Of a stretch of DNA of 24,413 nt, positions 1 through 7,985 are shown one piece after another. The DNA comes from Mnemiopsis leidyi (Eukaryota > Ctenophora > Tentaculata > Lobata > Bolinopsidae). The position numbers and the translations under genes were made by a program. Below the pieces are notes generated by a model, which was given only the letters and a program-made list of their open reading frames with translations, was not told the origin of the DNA and did not search any database. The stretch is taken from contig JH154562.1 in assembly GCA_000226015.1 (NCBI GenBank), positions 2,270-26,682 of the forward strand. The letters run 5' to 3'. The first letter of the stretch is position 1. Each line of letters starts with the position of its first letter.

Positions 1-76
1 CTCTCTCTCTCTCTCTCTCTCTCCTCTCCTCTCCTCTCCGTCTCCTCTCCTCTCCTCTCCTCTCCTCTTGCCTCTC
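1..76. repeat. CT / CTCCT microsatellite
   Basis: A pure CT run of about 23 bases passes into CTCTC pentamer repeats broken by a single G. It is a low-complexity polypyrimidine tract at the window edge and may continue outside. On the minus strand it reads as GA repeats. Confidence 0.95.
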
Positions 77-558
77 AATATAAACATGGCTCAATTATCG
101 CACTTACTCAAACATCATATCATTAATCATACATTCCCGTATGTGCACGGAGAGAGGACTATCAAGTATCATGAAGCTCATTTATGGGACTGCATCAGCA
201 TGATTGATGATCTTACCCACCTTCGGCACACTTCACATTTGATACTTCCTAAAATTAGAACATCGCAGTCATTCATCATGGTGATTTAAACTATCCACAA
301 ACCAGCATGTACAAAGCAACCAAAGAGGAAACTTTCTCTTTCAATCATAATCAAGTCTTGTGTCAGGTTTCAGATAATAAAATCTGCATTTCTAATCTTA
401 CCATTTGTTATACACAGTGCTCGTGTTGGTCACATAATTGGTTGTTCAAAAAACCGTCCTCGTTCCTGATCTTTTTCACTGATAATTCTAATAATTCAAT
501 TACAATCCGGGCTCGAATGTCAACCTTGTAATTTTCGAGTTTAATTTCCGTTTGAACC
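77..558. other. Non-coding stretch upstream of the metalloproteinase gene
   Basis: No convincing gene is seen. Two short open frames here have no signal peptide, domain or family motif and look like chance frames. No clear TATA box lies near 480-540. An in-frame TGA at 553-555 directly precedes the ATG at 559, so the downstream reading frame cannot be extended upstream without splicing. Confidence 0.6.
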
Positions 559-3510
559 ATGCTAACGTTCGTTTCTATAACGCTCATCTGCAGTATCGTA
601 CAAGTTCAGTCAAACGTTGACTTCAATGTTTTCAGAAACCGAGCTGCTTTTCTCCAACAGTTTGGCTACCTCGGAACATCCGAAACAGTTCCAGTCGGAA
701 TCAACAGCATACCCGAACATGCCACGGCGAGGGCAGCCGAACTTGATGAAGAGCTGGGTGGGATGAACGAGATACCTGAGGAAACAGTCAAGGAATTACA
801 AAAGTACGCCGGAGTCAACCAAACCGGAGTGTTCGACGATGAGACAATCGGAATGATGATGACTCCCCGCTGTCAAAATCCGGACATTTTGGACGAGAGC
901 AACAGCTTGACGAGGTTTTTTCTCGGAAAGGAAATTTTCAGGAGAAAAAGAGCAGCTGATTGGTCCACGCCAAAGTGGGAGAAACTGGATCTGACCTTTG
1001 CGTTTGAAAACACGACGCCCCAGAATAGTGAGGCTATCCGCGTCATCATGTCAGCTTTTGAAGCTTGGGGAGAGTGCTCCAGACTATCGTTTAAAATGGT
1101 CGACATTGCTCATTCCCCAGATATCAGGATAAAATTCGCAAGGGGGCTTCATGAACCCCCAAAGAATTGTGCCTTTGACGGTCGTGCTGGGGTAAAAGCA
1201 CACGCATTTTACCCCCCTATTGGGCTGGCACACTTTGACGAGGACGAGGATTGGGAGGACAACTGTGTGCTTTATTCAGTGGCACTTCACGAGATCGGAC
1301 ACGTGCTGGGACTTGGACACTCCTTCCACAAGTCTTCCATCATGTTTGCCTACTTCAACTCGGAATTTGTCAAAGGTCTCTGTAAAGATGGCAACACCAG
1401 ACCTCTATCGAGCCATGACATCCAAAACATAAGGTCTAGTTACGGGTGGCGGAGTTGCGAAGCTGCTGAAGACCCACAACCGACCGTCCAACCAACTCCC
1501 TCGGAAGGTCCCGGAGAACTTGATGTGACCACCTCTGAGGCATCAGAGGCACCTCCAACAGACGCGGAGGCATCTACCTCCATGACAACGACTAAACCTA
1601 ATCGCTCCACCAACACTCGCTCTGGTTCGATGCACGTGACCTACGCGACGAACGACCCAGTCGGCTGGGTGCGAAAGTGTGGAGAAATCCAGGAGAATAT
1701 ACTGAGCAGTCCCTACTACCCTGACATCTATCCTAATGGAATGAACTGTTCCTGGACGGTTAGTATTCCGCCAGGAATGAGAGCGGTTAGCATGCATTTT
1801 ATCAAGTTTGAACTGGAGGACGGGGGTGAGGAGTGCGTGTTTGATTATCTGCGGATTACCGAACAGGACGGGACATCTTACAAACTTTGTGGATCACAAT
1901 TTCAGTCTCTCACTTTCGAAACTAAGGTTTTGCACCTGAACTTTTTCTCGGATGCCCTGAAACAGGCAGCTGGGTTCAGGATTTTGTTCGTGTACGAAGC
2001 TGAGCCACAAAAGCCGCCCTGTCGATCAGTGCTAGGAGACCAGGAGGGAATTATATCCAATAACCACCCAGAATTCGACGACCACGAGGAATGCATCTAC
2101 GAAATTAACTCAGATGATCCCAACAGGCAGATCTTGATAATTGTCAAAGACATTGAAAACCACTGCTCCAAGTACGAACTGCTTGAGTCTGAAGATGGGG
2201 AAAATAGTCTCATCGGAACATGCTCGGAAGTTGGATCAGGTGTAAGACCCTACGTTTCTACTAACGGAGTGTTCTTTATCAAGTTTAGACCTCAGGAATC
2301 AGGCAATTTTGCTTTCAAATACTACATATTATCAGCAGATGGGTCACGCGGATGTTCTTCAAAAGCTGGAAAACCAGACTACAATAGCGAATTCCTGAGA
2401 ACTCGTTACTGGGAACCTAACACAAACAGAGATTCCAAATACTTCCCCAACACCGACTGCATTCTTTACATTCCTAGAGATGACAATGGAAAGAGGCGGG
2501 ACATAGAAATAACAGATTTAAGACTTGAGCACGACAAAAGTTGCAGCTATGACTTCGTGGAGGTGTACACCGCAGAGAACGAAGAGGCTCAGAGGTACTG
2601 TGGCCATGAGGACGAGACGATCGAGTTGAGCACCTACGGAGACACCTTGCTATATTTCCATACTGATGGATCGGTCGAGGATAGCGGTTTTTCATTGGGC
2701 CTACCGGAATGCATCTACCAACTGGAAAGCTCTAATGGTTTGAAATTAGGATCTGTTCAACTGGAAAAAGGTTGCTCCTACAGTCTGAACGAGCCGAGAA
2801 GTTTTGTCTGTTTTGATTTTGAGTCAAGGACAGGATGTAAGGGAAGTGTAGAGATTGAGGGATCTAATACACTCAGGTACTGTAACACATTCTCAACCAT
2901 CATCAACAACAACCAGATGATAAACGTTAACAACGCTGGAGACACCATTAAAATGGGTTATGTCACGATAAGTGACACCACACGATGCTACAGGAAAGTC
3001 GTGGTTGGACAAACCAGAGAAGCTTACAAATACGACTCAAACAACAGCCCAAAAAAGGAACAGTGCTTGGTTCATTTTGTCGCGGAGTCCGGACGCATTC
3101 TAAATCTGTCCTTCACAAACGTCGTTCTGAAAAAGGCCAAGGGCTGTGGAAGTCGAAAAGAGTTTGTTAAAGTTTATGAAGGAAACAAAGGCTGCGGGGA
3201 CGAGACATATATCTGTAAAGAGCCCTACCCGGAATTCCGTGGAGAGGAAATATTTGTGATGTTCTATATAATGACAGATAAGTCTTCCTTTAGAGTTAAC
3301 GTCGGATTGCTACCAAGGAACAGCGATGCCGCTACCAGCATCCCTTCAAGTCTGTGTCCCACTTCCTCATCCTGCAACAACGTGAACGAGCCCACATCCA
3401 CAACAGGGGCAACAAGTACAAGTGTTCCTCCCTCCACCTCTTCACCAGAGGGAATCGAAGAGCATCGAGAAATGGATACTGGTAAGGGTAAATTTTACAT
3501 TAATAAATAA
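559..3510 (+). CDS. Matrix metalloproteinase with multiple CUB domains (secreted zymogen)
   Basis: Zinc endopeptidase of the metzincin/MMP family, predicted to act on extracellular matrix or cell-surface proteins. Seen in the 983-residue frame: hydrophobic signal peptide (about 1-18); propeptide with a peptidoglycan-binding-like fold ending in the cysteine switch PRCQNPD (103-109); furin site RRKR (128-131); catalytic domain (about 133-297) with HEIGHVLGLGH (244-254) and Met-turn Met262; a Ser/Thr/Pro/Glu linker (300-370); CUB1 (374-480, cysteines 374/397/426/444), CUB2 (488-594), CUB3 (599-715), a degenerate cysteine-rich module (718-805) and a last CUB-like module (810-917); then a Ser/Thr-rich tail. 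No hemopexin repeats are present, unlike most animal MMPs. The start has A at -3 and an in-frame stop just upstream. The whole frame is one exon, but CTG|GTAAGG at 3481/3482 is a strong donor, so the last nine codons may be intron read-through. Confidence is high for protease and CUB identity, moderate for the exact C-terminus. Confidence 0.93.
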   Translation: MLTFVSITLICSIVQVQSNVDFNVFRNRAAFLQQFGYLGTSETVPVGINSIPEHATARAAELDEELGGMNEIPEETVKELQKYAGVNQTGVFDDETIGMMMTPRCQNPDILDESNSLTRFFLGKEIFRRKRAADWSTPKWEKLDLTFAFENTTPQNSEAIRVIMSAFEAWGECSRLSFKMVDIAHSPDIRIKFARGLHEPPKNCAFDGRAGVKAHAFYPPIGLAHFDEDEDWEDNCVLYSVALHEIGHVLGLGHSFHKSSIMFAYFNSEFVKGLCKDGNTRPLSSHDIQNIRSSYGWRSCEAAEDPQPTVQPTPSEGPGELDVTTSEASEAPPTDAEASTSMTTTKPNRSTNTRSGSMHVTYATNDPVGWVRKCGEIQENILSSPYYPDIYPNGMNCSWTVSIPPGMRAVSMHFIKFELEDGGEECVFDYLRITEQDGTSYKLCGSQFQSLTFETKVLHLNFFSDALKQAAGFRILFVYEAEPQKPPCRSVLGDQEGIISNNHPEFDDHEECIYEINSDDPNRQILIIVKDIENHCSKYELLESEDGENSLIGTCSEVGSGVRPYVSTNGVFFIKFRPQESGNFAFKYYILSADGSRGCSSKAGKPDYNSEFLRTRYWEPNTNRDSKYFPNTDCILYIPRDDNGKRRDIEITDLRLEHDKSCSYDFVEVYTAENEEAQRYCGHEDETIELSTYGDTLLYFHTDGSVEDSGFSLGLPECIYQLESSNGLKLGSVQLEKGCSYSLNEPRSFVCFDFESRTGCKGSVEIEGSNTLRYCNTFSTIINNNQMINVNNAGDTIKMGYVTISDTTRCYRKVVVGQTREAYKYDSNNSPKKEQCLVHFVAESGRILNLSFTNVVLKKAKGCGSRKEFVKVYEGNKGCGDETYICKEPYPEFRGEEIFVMFYIMTDKSSFRVNVGLLPRNSDAATSIPSSLCPTSSSCNNVNEPTSTTGATSTSVPPSTSSPEGIEEHREMDTGKGKFYINK
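3482..3487 (+). other. Candidate splice donor near the 3' end of the metalloproteinase frame
   Basis: The sequence ACTG|GTAAGG is close to the consensus donor and lies 27 bases before the TAA stop. If used, the coding exon ends at 3481 in phase 1 and the residues after MDT are replaced by a downstream exon. Confidence 0.5.
3502..3507 (+). terminator. AATAAA overlapping the stop codon (possible poly(A) signal)
   Basis: AATAAA immediately overlaps the TAA stop at 3508-3510. If the 3482 donor is real, this would be an intronic poly(A) signal producing the short secreted form. No clear GU-rich element follows, so function is uncertain. Confidence 0.3.
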
Positions 3511-5516
3511 CCATTGATTGCATTTACCATAAGGCAAATTTTTTACATGTCAACAATTTTGGCACAGCAGATTTCAGAAAAGTGATTGCATTTGACTGAC
3601 CATCCTCGCAATTTATTCTCTACGGCCACGGGACAGCTATTACCTCTACCATTCACTGTTTCAGGCTTCGATCGTGCAGGGATAGAATATTCAAGATTTG
3701 GAGGGCTGCCATCTAGGGGTGGACTAGGATAGATGATCACGGTCAGTTGGAGCACTTATTTTCTCAGAAAAGTTAAAGATATTGATGTCTGACTGGTCAC
3801 GAGTTTTGTGTGCTTAATTGAACAATGGCACTGCTTGGGGAACCACATCATGATTTTATGCTTTCGAATGATATTTAATTGGTTAACTTACTGGGATTTA
3901 TCAAGTTTAGCATTTCCAAAAATTTAACCGACCACGGTAATTTTGCCAGGGCTGAATTTAACTTTGCTTCTGATCCTAGGCGATTCATGAATGTCAGTTA
4001 ATTGTATAAGTTCAAATCTAAAATTTTACTAAAATATCCGAAGGATTACTTCTGCAGTGTTATGCATAATGCAATATATGTAAAGTAGAGTGCAAAGACA
4101 AATATGTACTACCATATCAATGTGATCAATAAGATTTATAACATATCGAACAATGCTGCCGGGGAAATCACTTTCGCAGCTTCCACGACAGCAAACTTGT
4201 TATTAAAACATAACAAATTAGAATATCAATATATGACCAAAATCGTTAAAAGTTCGGGAGTTCATAGAGACAAGTTGGGAACGATAAACTCATAACCTTA
4301 AGATTCAATGTCGTAAGACTAACCATATTCGAACTGACACTCAATCAAATCACGAGAAAAAAACGGTCAAAGTTCGCGTGGATTAATCTTAAGGATATCA
4401 AACGACAGTTGTTTCAAACCAAGCTTTTTTAACAATTACACTCTGTCTTATCACACACGATTCGTTTTCAACATTAACATTATGCATTTGTCAACATTGT
4501 CGGTCATGTTGGTCAACGTTGTAAGTCAAATCAGAAGTAAATTCAACTATATCATCAGCATTAGAATACGACAAATCCATTATGAGAAAACTTTCTGGAC
4601 TTTCAATGCAAAATATGAGTAAATAATCTGTTGAGTAATTAATCTCAGGTGACCAGAATTGTATTGTGGTCTAAAGGAAATTCAAAGGTAAATCCACAGC
4701 AATCTCGCCTTTTTATAATCAAAATTCATAAAATAAATTTAATCCAAATCATACTGTACTCAATAAATAGAAATAAAAACTTAGTGAATTCAGCGTATTA
4801 TCACTCCACAACATCGAACATGATATACTATTGAACTACGGTACGATATACCGACATAATGGAACTGTGAACTAGTAATTTAAGTCTGGTGAACTAGTAG
4901 AAAGTTTGATTTATGAAAATTAATACGAAAATAACACGTGAACATATCAAAATGTGGATGAACAATTAGATCCTATGGTGGGTATATATCCTATGCACTA
5001 AATTGCACGGCATTCGCGTACACGTTCCTCCGTGACGCGCACACGTGCAGAATAATCAGCACCGTGGAAAACACTATGACCGCACGAGGTGCACCTAATT
5101 CTCGAACGTCTATGACTCTCAAAAACTCTGCTTTGATAATTATATTTGTATGCAGCTCCGGAATTAAATGAAATGATATTTCGCATCACTTAAACATGAA
5201 AGTATCTTAAATTATGTTAAATGAAAGTTGTTACCGTAAGAATAGAACCTCAATAATTTTAAAACGAACATCTGTCCAAGAGGAACTTTTGATTTCCACT
5301 TTATGATCAGGATAATAAGATTTAACAGTTTTTCGGGAAATTGAAACTGTTTCTTTCATTGAGGATATATATTAAAGCAACAATCATCACAAATGAGAAA
5401 AATTTTCAAACAAGAAATGTACAGTAAAAATAGCAGCGCACTGAAGTCATTTAGCTGAGAAGATTAACAGATCATAACATCAGCTGATTGTCAATTATCA
5501 AAGCAAATAATCGCAG
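3511..5516. other. AT-rich non-coding stretch (3' flank or intron of the metalloproteinase gene)
   Basis: No domain-bearing frame is visible on either strand. A minus frame at 3543-3755 and one at 4998-5189 are open but lack recognisable motifs. The latter sits in a locally CpG-rich patch (about 5005-5115) within otherwise AT-rich sequence. TTTATT at 3613-3618 is an AATAAA on the minus strand. Under the spliced model this stretch is a 2,035-nt intron (3482-5516). Confidence 0.5.
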
Positions 5517-5740
5517 TTCTTCGTTTCAAGTGTCTGCGGTCAAGCTCTATGTACATTGTACAAGGAGGATTCTTCTTTTGCGGCATCATCGTCGTTCTGG
5601 TATTTTCTGGCCGTTACCATGGCAACTACTGCGGAGTTGGGAAGGTCGTGAGCCCCTCGTCTGGGAGGGCCTACAGAAGGGGATCACACGTACTCCGGGG
5701 CACTGAGGAAGGTGGTGTTAAATACAGGGGACAGTCATAA
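5517..5740 (+). CDS. Candidate terminal exon: transmembrane segment and basic tail
   Basis: An acceptor CGCAG ends at 5516, although its polypyrimidine tract is weak. Read in phase 1, which matches the donor at 3482, the frame stays open to TAA at 5738-5740. It encodes a short stretch, then a roughly 20-residue hydrophobic segment containing FFFCGIIVVLVF, then a basic, Gly/Arg/Lys-rich tail of about 45 residues. A type I anchor followed by positive charges is what a membrane-type MMP needs. Against it: the phase match has a one-in-three chance of being accidental, the acceptor is weak, and the frame contains a palindromic X-box-like motif at 5613-5626 that could be why the sequence is structured. 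An open frame in another reading phase overlaps it. Confidence 0.35.
5613..5626. promoter_or_regulatory. RFX X-box-like palindrome
   Basis: GTTACCATGGCAAC fits the RFX-family X-box, two half sites around a 2-bp spacer. It lies inside the candidate transmembrane exon, so it could be coincidental coding sequence. Confidence 0.35.
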
Positions 5741-5975
5741 TGTCACGCTAAATGTTTACATGAGATATGCTGTGTCAATCTCGTGTGCAATGGAGTATCT
5801 TCCTTTTAGTTCCATGAAATGCGATGCTCAAAATGCGAACTTAGGTCACTCCCTAAGATGGGATAGCCTGAGGTGCTCATCTCCTTTTCTTACGGTAGGT
5901 GGATAACTCTTACGAGCCAGGGAGTGTGCAGTTCTAGCCGAAGCTGTCCCAGACACAGTCTGGTGACTTGCAGAC
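5741..5975. other. 3' intergenic sequence, possible SINE body
   Basis: No gene is seen. The sequence is contiguous with the tRNA-related head at 5976-6038 and on the minus strand would be the 3' body of that SINE. I can find no clear body boundary or terminal repeat. Confidence 0.3.
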
Positions 5976-6038
5976 TTGCCACAGCCGGGGAACGAGCCCC
6001 CGTCTGCTGCATGGGAGGCGCAATTGAAACCACTACAC
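5976..6038 (-). mobile_element. Degraded tRNA-derived SINE head
   Basis: Read on the minus strand, this contains GTGTAGTGGTTT (Pol III box A-like) followed by GCCTCCCATGCAG (anticodon-arm-like) and GGGGGCTCGTTCCCC (T-arm/box B-like hairpin). The 12-base block AAACCACTACAC is identical to one in the tRNA-like copy at 18155-18166, with similar following sequence. The acceptor stem is lost, so it is not a functional tRNA gene. Confidence 0.6.
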
Positions 6039-6041
6039 AAA

Positions 6042-6047
6042 AATAAA
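6042..6047 (+). terminator. AATAAA downstream of the candidate terminal exon
   Basis: First AATAAA on the plus strand after the stop at 5740, about 300 bases downstream. It could serve the long form of the metalloproteinase transcript, but it lies at the edge of SINE-derived sequence. Confidence 0.25.
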
Positions 6048-6122
6048 CGAGATACTGCAGTCTGCACACAATGTATTAAGAGCACACTGAACCAGTACAC
6101 AGTGTAGTGTGTACACTATGTA

Positions 6123-6332
6123 TACACCAGTACACAGTATAGACTGCACACTACATGTACACCAGTACACAGTATAGACTGCACACTACACACTACATGT
6201 ACACCAGTACACAGTATACACTGGACACTGCACACTACATGTACACCAGTACACAGTATAGACTGCACACTACATGTACACCAGTACACAGTATACACTG
6301 GACACTGCACACTACATGTACACCAGTACACA
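6123..6332. repeat. Minisatellite of 35- and 42-bp units
   Basis: Units start with TACACCAGTACACAGTATA. Mapped units: 6123-6157 (35), 6158-6199 (42), 6200-6241 (42), 6242-6276 (35), 6277-6318 (42), then a partial unit. Extra length comes from a 7-bp insertion, so both lengths are multiples of seven. The array has no stop in several frames, which makes spurious Tyr/Thr/Cys-rich frames on both strands. It lies just 3' of the stop of the minus-strand gene and would be in its 3' UTR if transcription continues. Confidence 0.95.
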
Positions 6333-6384
6333 ACATACATCGCACAGTATACACTACATACAACATACTATTTAAAGTGCACAC

Positions 6385-6504
6385 TCACATGACGGGAGGA
6401 GGTACAGGGGGTGGGAGGATGTGGGAGGGAGGAGGTGGTCCCGGGGTTACTGCGTACGAGTAGGGCTCTCCGTCGTCGTTATACTCCAGGACACTGTTCA
6501 TCCC
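6385..6504 (-). CDS. EGF receptor-like gene, exon J: proline-rich C-terminus
   Basis: Acceptor AATAATCAG|G, phase 0, matching exon I. It encodes 39 residues with acidic, tyrosine-containing EYNDDGEPYSY, then PPPPSHILPPPVPPP, a candidate SH3/EVH1-type ligand, ending VM and TGA. The stop lies inside AT|GTGAGT, a consensus donor, so a further exon is possible. No poly(A) signal is evident close by on this strand. Confidence 0.75.
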   Translation of the reverse strand, partial: GMNSVLEYNDDGEPYSYAVTPGPPPPSHILPPPVPPPVM

Positions 6505-6867
6505 CTGATTATTTGGAAACCTTCAGTCAAGAACTCGAAATTGTTGTAATCGAGATAATGAGACAAGAACCTTAAACATGTGGTTAAATCTAAAATTTTA
6601 GCTATTTGGTAGTATGTAGTTAAAAGTGCTTTAAACTGCATAAATCAGAGGAGACAAACCCGGAGACTTAGAATAAGATGCAGCAGGTACAGCACACAGA
6701 AAACACTTTTAGCAGCTCGCAAACCGGTGCGAATTTATGCCACTTAAGTAAAATAGCGCAAACTTTGCTTACAGCTACATAAAACTGTAAAAAAGCTACG
6801 CGTGACCCTCCAGCGCAAACTCGGCAAGCTACGCGCAACAGCGCAAACTCCGCAGAGCTACGCGTAC
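6505..6867 (-). other. Intron I-J of the EGF gene
   Basis: A 363-nt intron. Its 5' part (minus sense) is an imperfect repeat containing AGCTACGCG and AGCGCAAACTC; the rest is AT-rich with no further signal. Confidence 0.7.
6754..6867. repeat. Imperfect tandem repeat abutting a splice donor
   Basis: Units beginning AGCTACGCG at 6794 and 6827, and a third start at 6856, are interleaved with AGCGCAAACT at about 6755, 6812 and 6840. Unit length is about 29-33 bp. The last copy reaches the donor of exon I, so part of that donor may derive from the repeat. Confidence 0.7.
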
Positions 6868-7045
6868 CTGATCGTAACTGTTACTAGCGAACTTCTTCCG
6901 ACGATGTCCGAGTTTGTCCAGCTCTTCGTATTCGTGCTCGCCCTCCCGGGCGGTGTACGAGCTTGCGTGGTATATCGGGTTGTCGAGCTGAAGGTAGGGA
7001 ATGTTAGACATAGAAGTGTACACAGCTGTAAAACATTTATCATTT
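6868..7045 (-). CDS. EGF receptor-like gene, exon I: cytoplasmic tail, tyrosine motifs
   Basis: Acceptor ATTTACAG|A, phase 2 entry matching the transmembrane exon. It encodes a tail with a membrane-near Cys, then IPYLQL (ITIM-like), DNPIY (NPxY type), HEYEEL (YxxL) and a basic cluster HRRKK. The donor CAG|GTACGC is weaker than the others and is flanked by a GC-rich repeat. A second AG at 7027-7026 gives the wrong phase, so 7045 is preferred as start. The 173-codon plus-strand frame here is its antisense shadow. Confidence 0.78.
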
Positions 7046-7396
7046 CTGTAAATGATATCTTGAAAACTTTTCAATCAATAGATATTGGGCTTCATAACAT
7101 AGCGTTTTCGCAAAAACCATTGAAACTTCGGATGGAAATCGATAATAATTCATGTATTAACCAGGCTAGATCGATTCATCGGGAGGTTGTTTGGAAGAGA
7201 TTGCACCGGAGGATATCCCGAAACATGGGAGTAACCGTTCGGTCGTGGCTTCTTTTTCTTGAATCGGCGTTTTCTAATAATCCTGGAACAAATTTTATAG
7301 CAAATAAGTGGAAAATAATGTAAAACTAGAAGTTACGTTTGAATGATCCAATACATTTTTGTTCGGCATGCCTCACATAAAATTTAAGACACTCAC

Positions 7397-7547
7397 AAAA
7401 TGACGATAGTGACGATGATAAACCAAGCAACGACCACTGCCACTGTTATGATGATGATATTCTTGACGCTGTCATTTTCGTTCGTCTGGTTTTTATCGGA
7501 GACTGGATTTATATCTTCGGGATGACATATCCGCCCATCGGGTTGTT
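7397..7547 (-). CDS. EGF receptor-like gene, exon H: transmembrane exon
   Basis: Acceptor AATTACAG|A, donor TTTT|GTGAGT, phase 1 to phase 2. It encodes a juxtamembrane stretch with sequons NQT and NDS, then a roughly 22-residue helix starting NIIIITVAVVVAWF. Without splicing, the frame would stop at the TGA inside the donor, giving a receptor without a cytoplasmic tail. Confidence 0.88.
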
Positions 7548-7642
7548 CTGTAATTGTTTGTCTGTTAAATCACCACTGGATAACTTAAAAGAATTGGAAA
7601 TAAATGATAGATTACAGTTAGGAAGGATCACAATTTTAATTA

Positions 7643-7719
7643 GATTTGAATGTTACCTTTCTCTGTATGACTAAGAAATCACATTTCTTAGTCATACAGA
7701 GAAAAGTAACATTCAAATC
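7643..7719. repeat. 37-bp near-perfect inverted repeat with 3-nt loop
   Basis: Arms 7643-7679 and 7683-7719 are complementary at 36 of 37 positions, with loop CAC. It lies in the 242-nt intron between exons G and H. In the transcript it would form a long, almost unbroken double-stranded hairpin. The loop is too short and the stem too perfect for a typical microRNA precursor; a recent fold-back duplication is more likely. Confidence 0.95.
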
Positions 7720-7789
7720 AGAACTGTTATGAGACTGAACTATCCGCTGCTACTACAAATAATCACAATTTTAGTTAAAGTTCCCTTAC

Positions 7790-7985
7790 CTTCACATGTG
7801 TGCCCGGGAGGGCAAGGATCCTGGTCACAATGTTCCTCGACACATTCCAGCAGTTGCGATTCGTTCCTTACTGGATAGAATCCTTTCTTACAATGACAGG
7901 AGGTATCGTTAATGTCTTTTCTAATGCAATCCGCGTTCTTTACATCTAAGCAATGGCTTTTCATACAAGGATCTTTCTCTGACCA
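7790..7985 (-). CDS. EGF receptor-like gene, exon G: cysteine-rich membrane-proximal segment
   Basis: Acceptor TTTATTCAG|T with a long pyrimidine tract, donor GAAG|GTAAGG, phase 0 to phase 1. It encodes an atypical EGF-like unit (DPCMKSHC ... CHCKKGFYP) and a second short cysteine cluster (HCDQDPCPPGHTC). N-glycosylation sequons NDT and NES are present. Confidence 0.85.

Noticed and set aside
3543-3755. Minus frame with a proline-rich start, near an AATAAA on that strand
   Set aside because: It would need a further splice from exon J over about 2.6 kb; phase and transcript support cannot be shown.
4998-5189. Possible further 3' exon of the EGF gene on the minus strand
   Set aside because: An AAAGCAG acceptor-like site and an open frame ending in TAG exist, but there is no motif and no evidence that the stop at 6385 is bypassed.
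5846-6100. 84-codon minus frame
   Set aside because: Runs through the tRNA-derived SINE; no protein family resemblance.
6116-6463. Tyr/Thr- and Cys/Val-rich frames on both strands
   Set aside because: Produced by the 35/42-bp minisatellite, which lacks stops; the plus frame then runs antisense through exon J.
6802-7323. 173-codon plus-strand open frame
   Set aside because: It is antisense to exon I of the EGF gene, which has in-phase splice sites and recognisable tail motifs; the plus frame has no domain.
7643-7719. microRNA precursor
   Set aside because: Stem too perfect and loop of only 3 nt; without small-RNA data a fold-back duplication is the better call.
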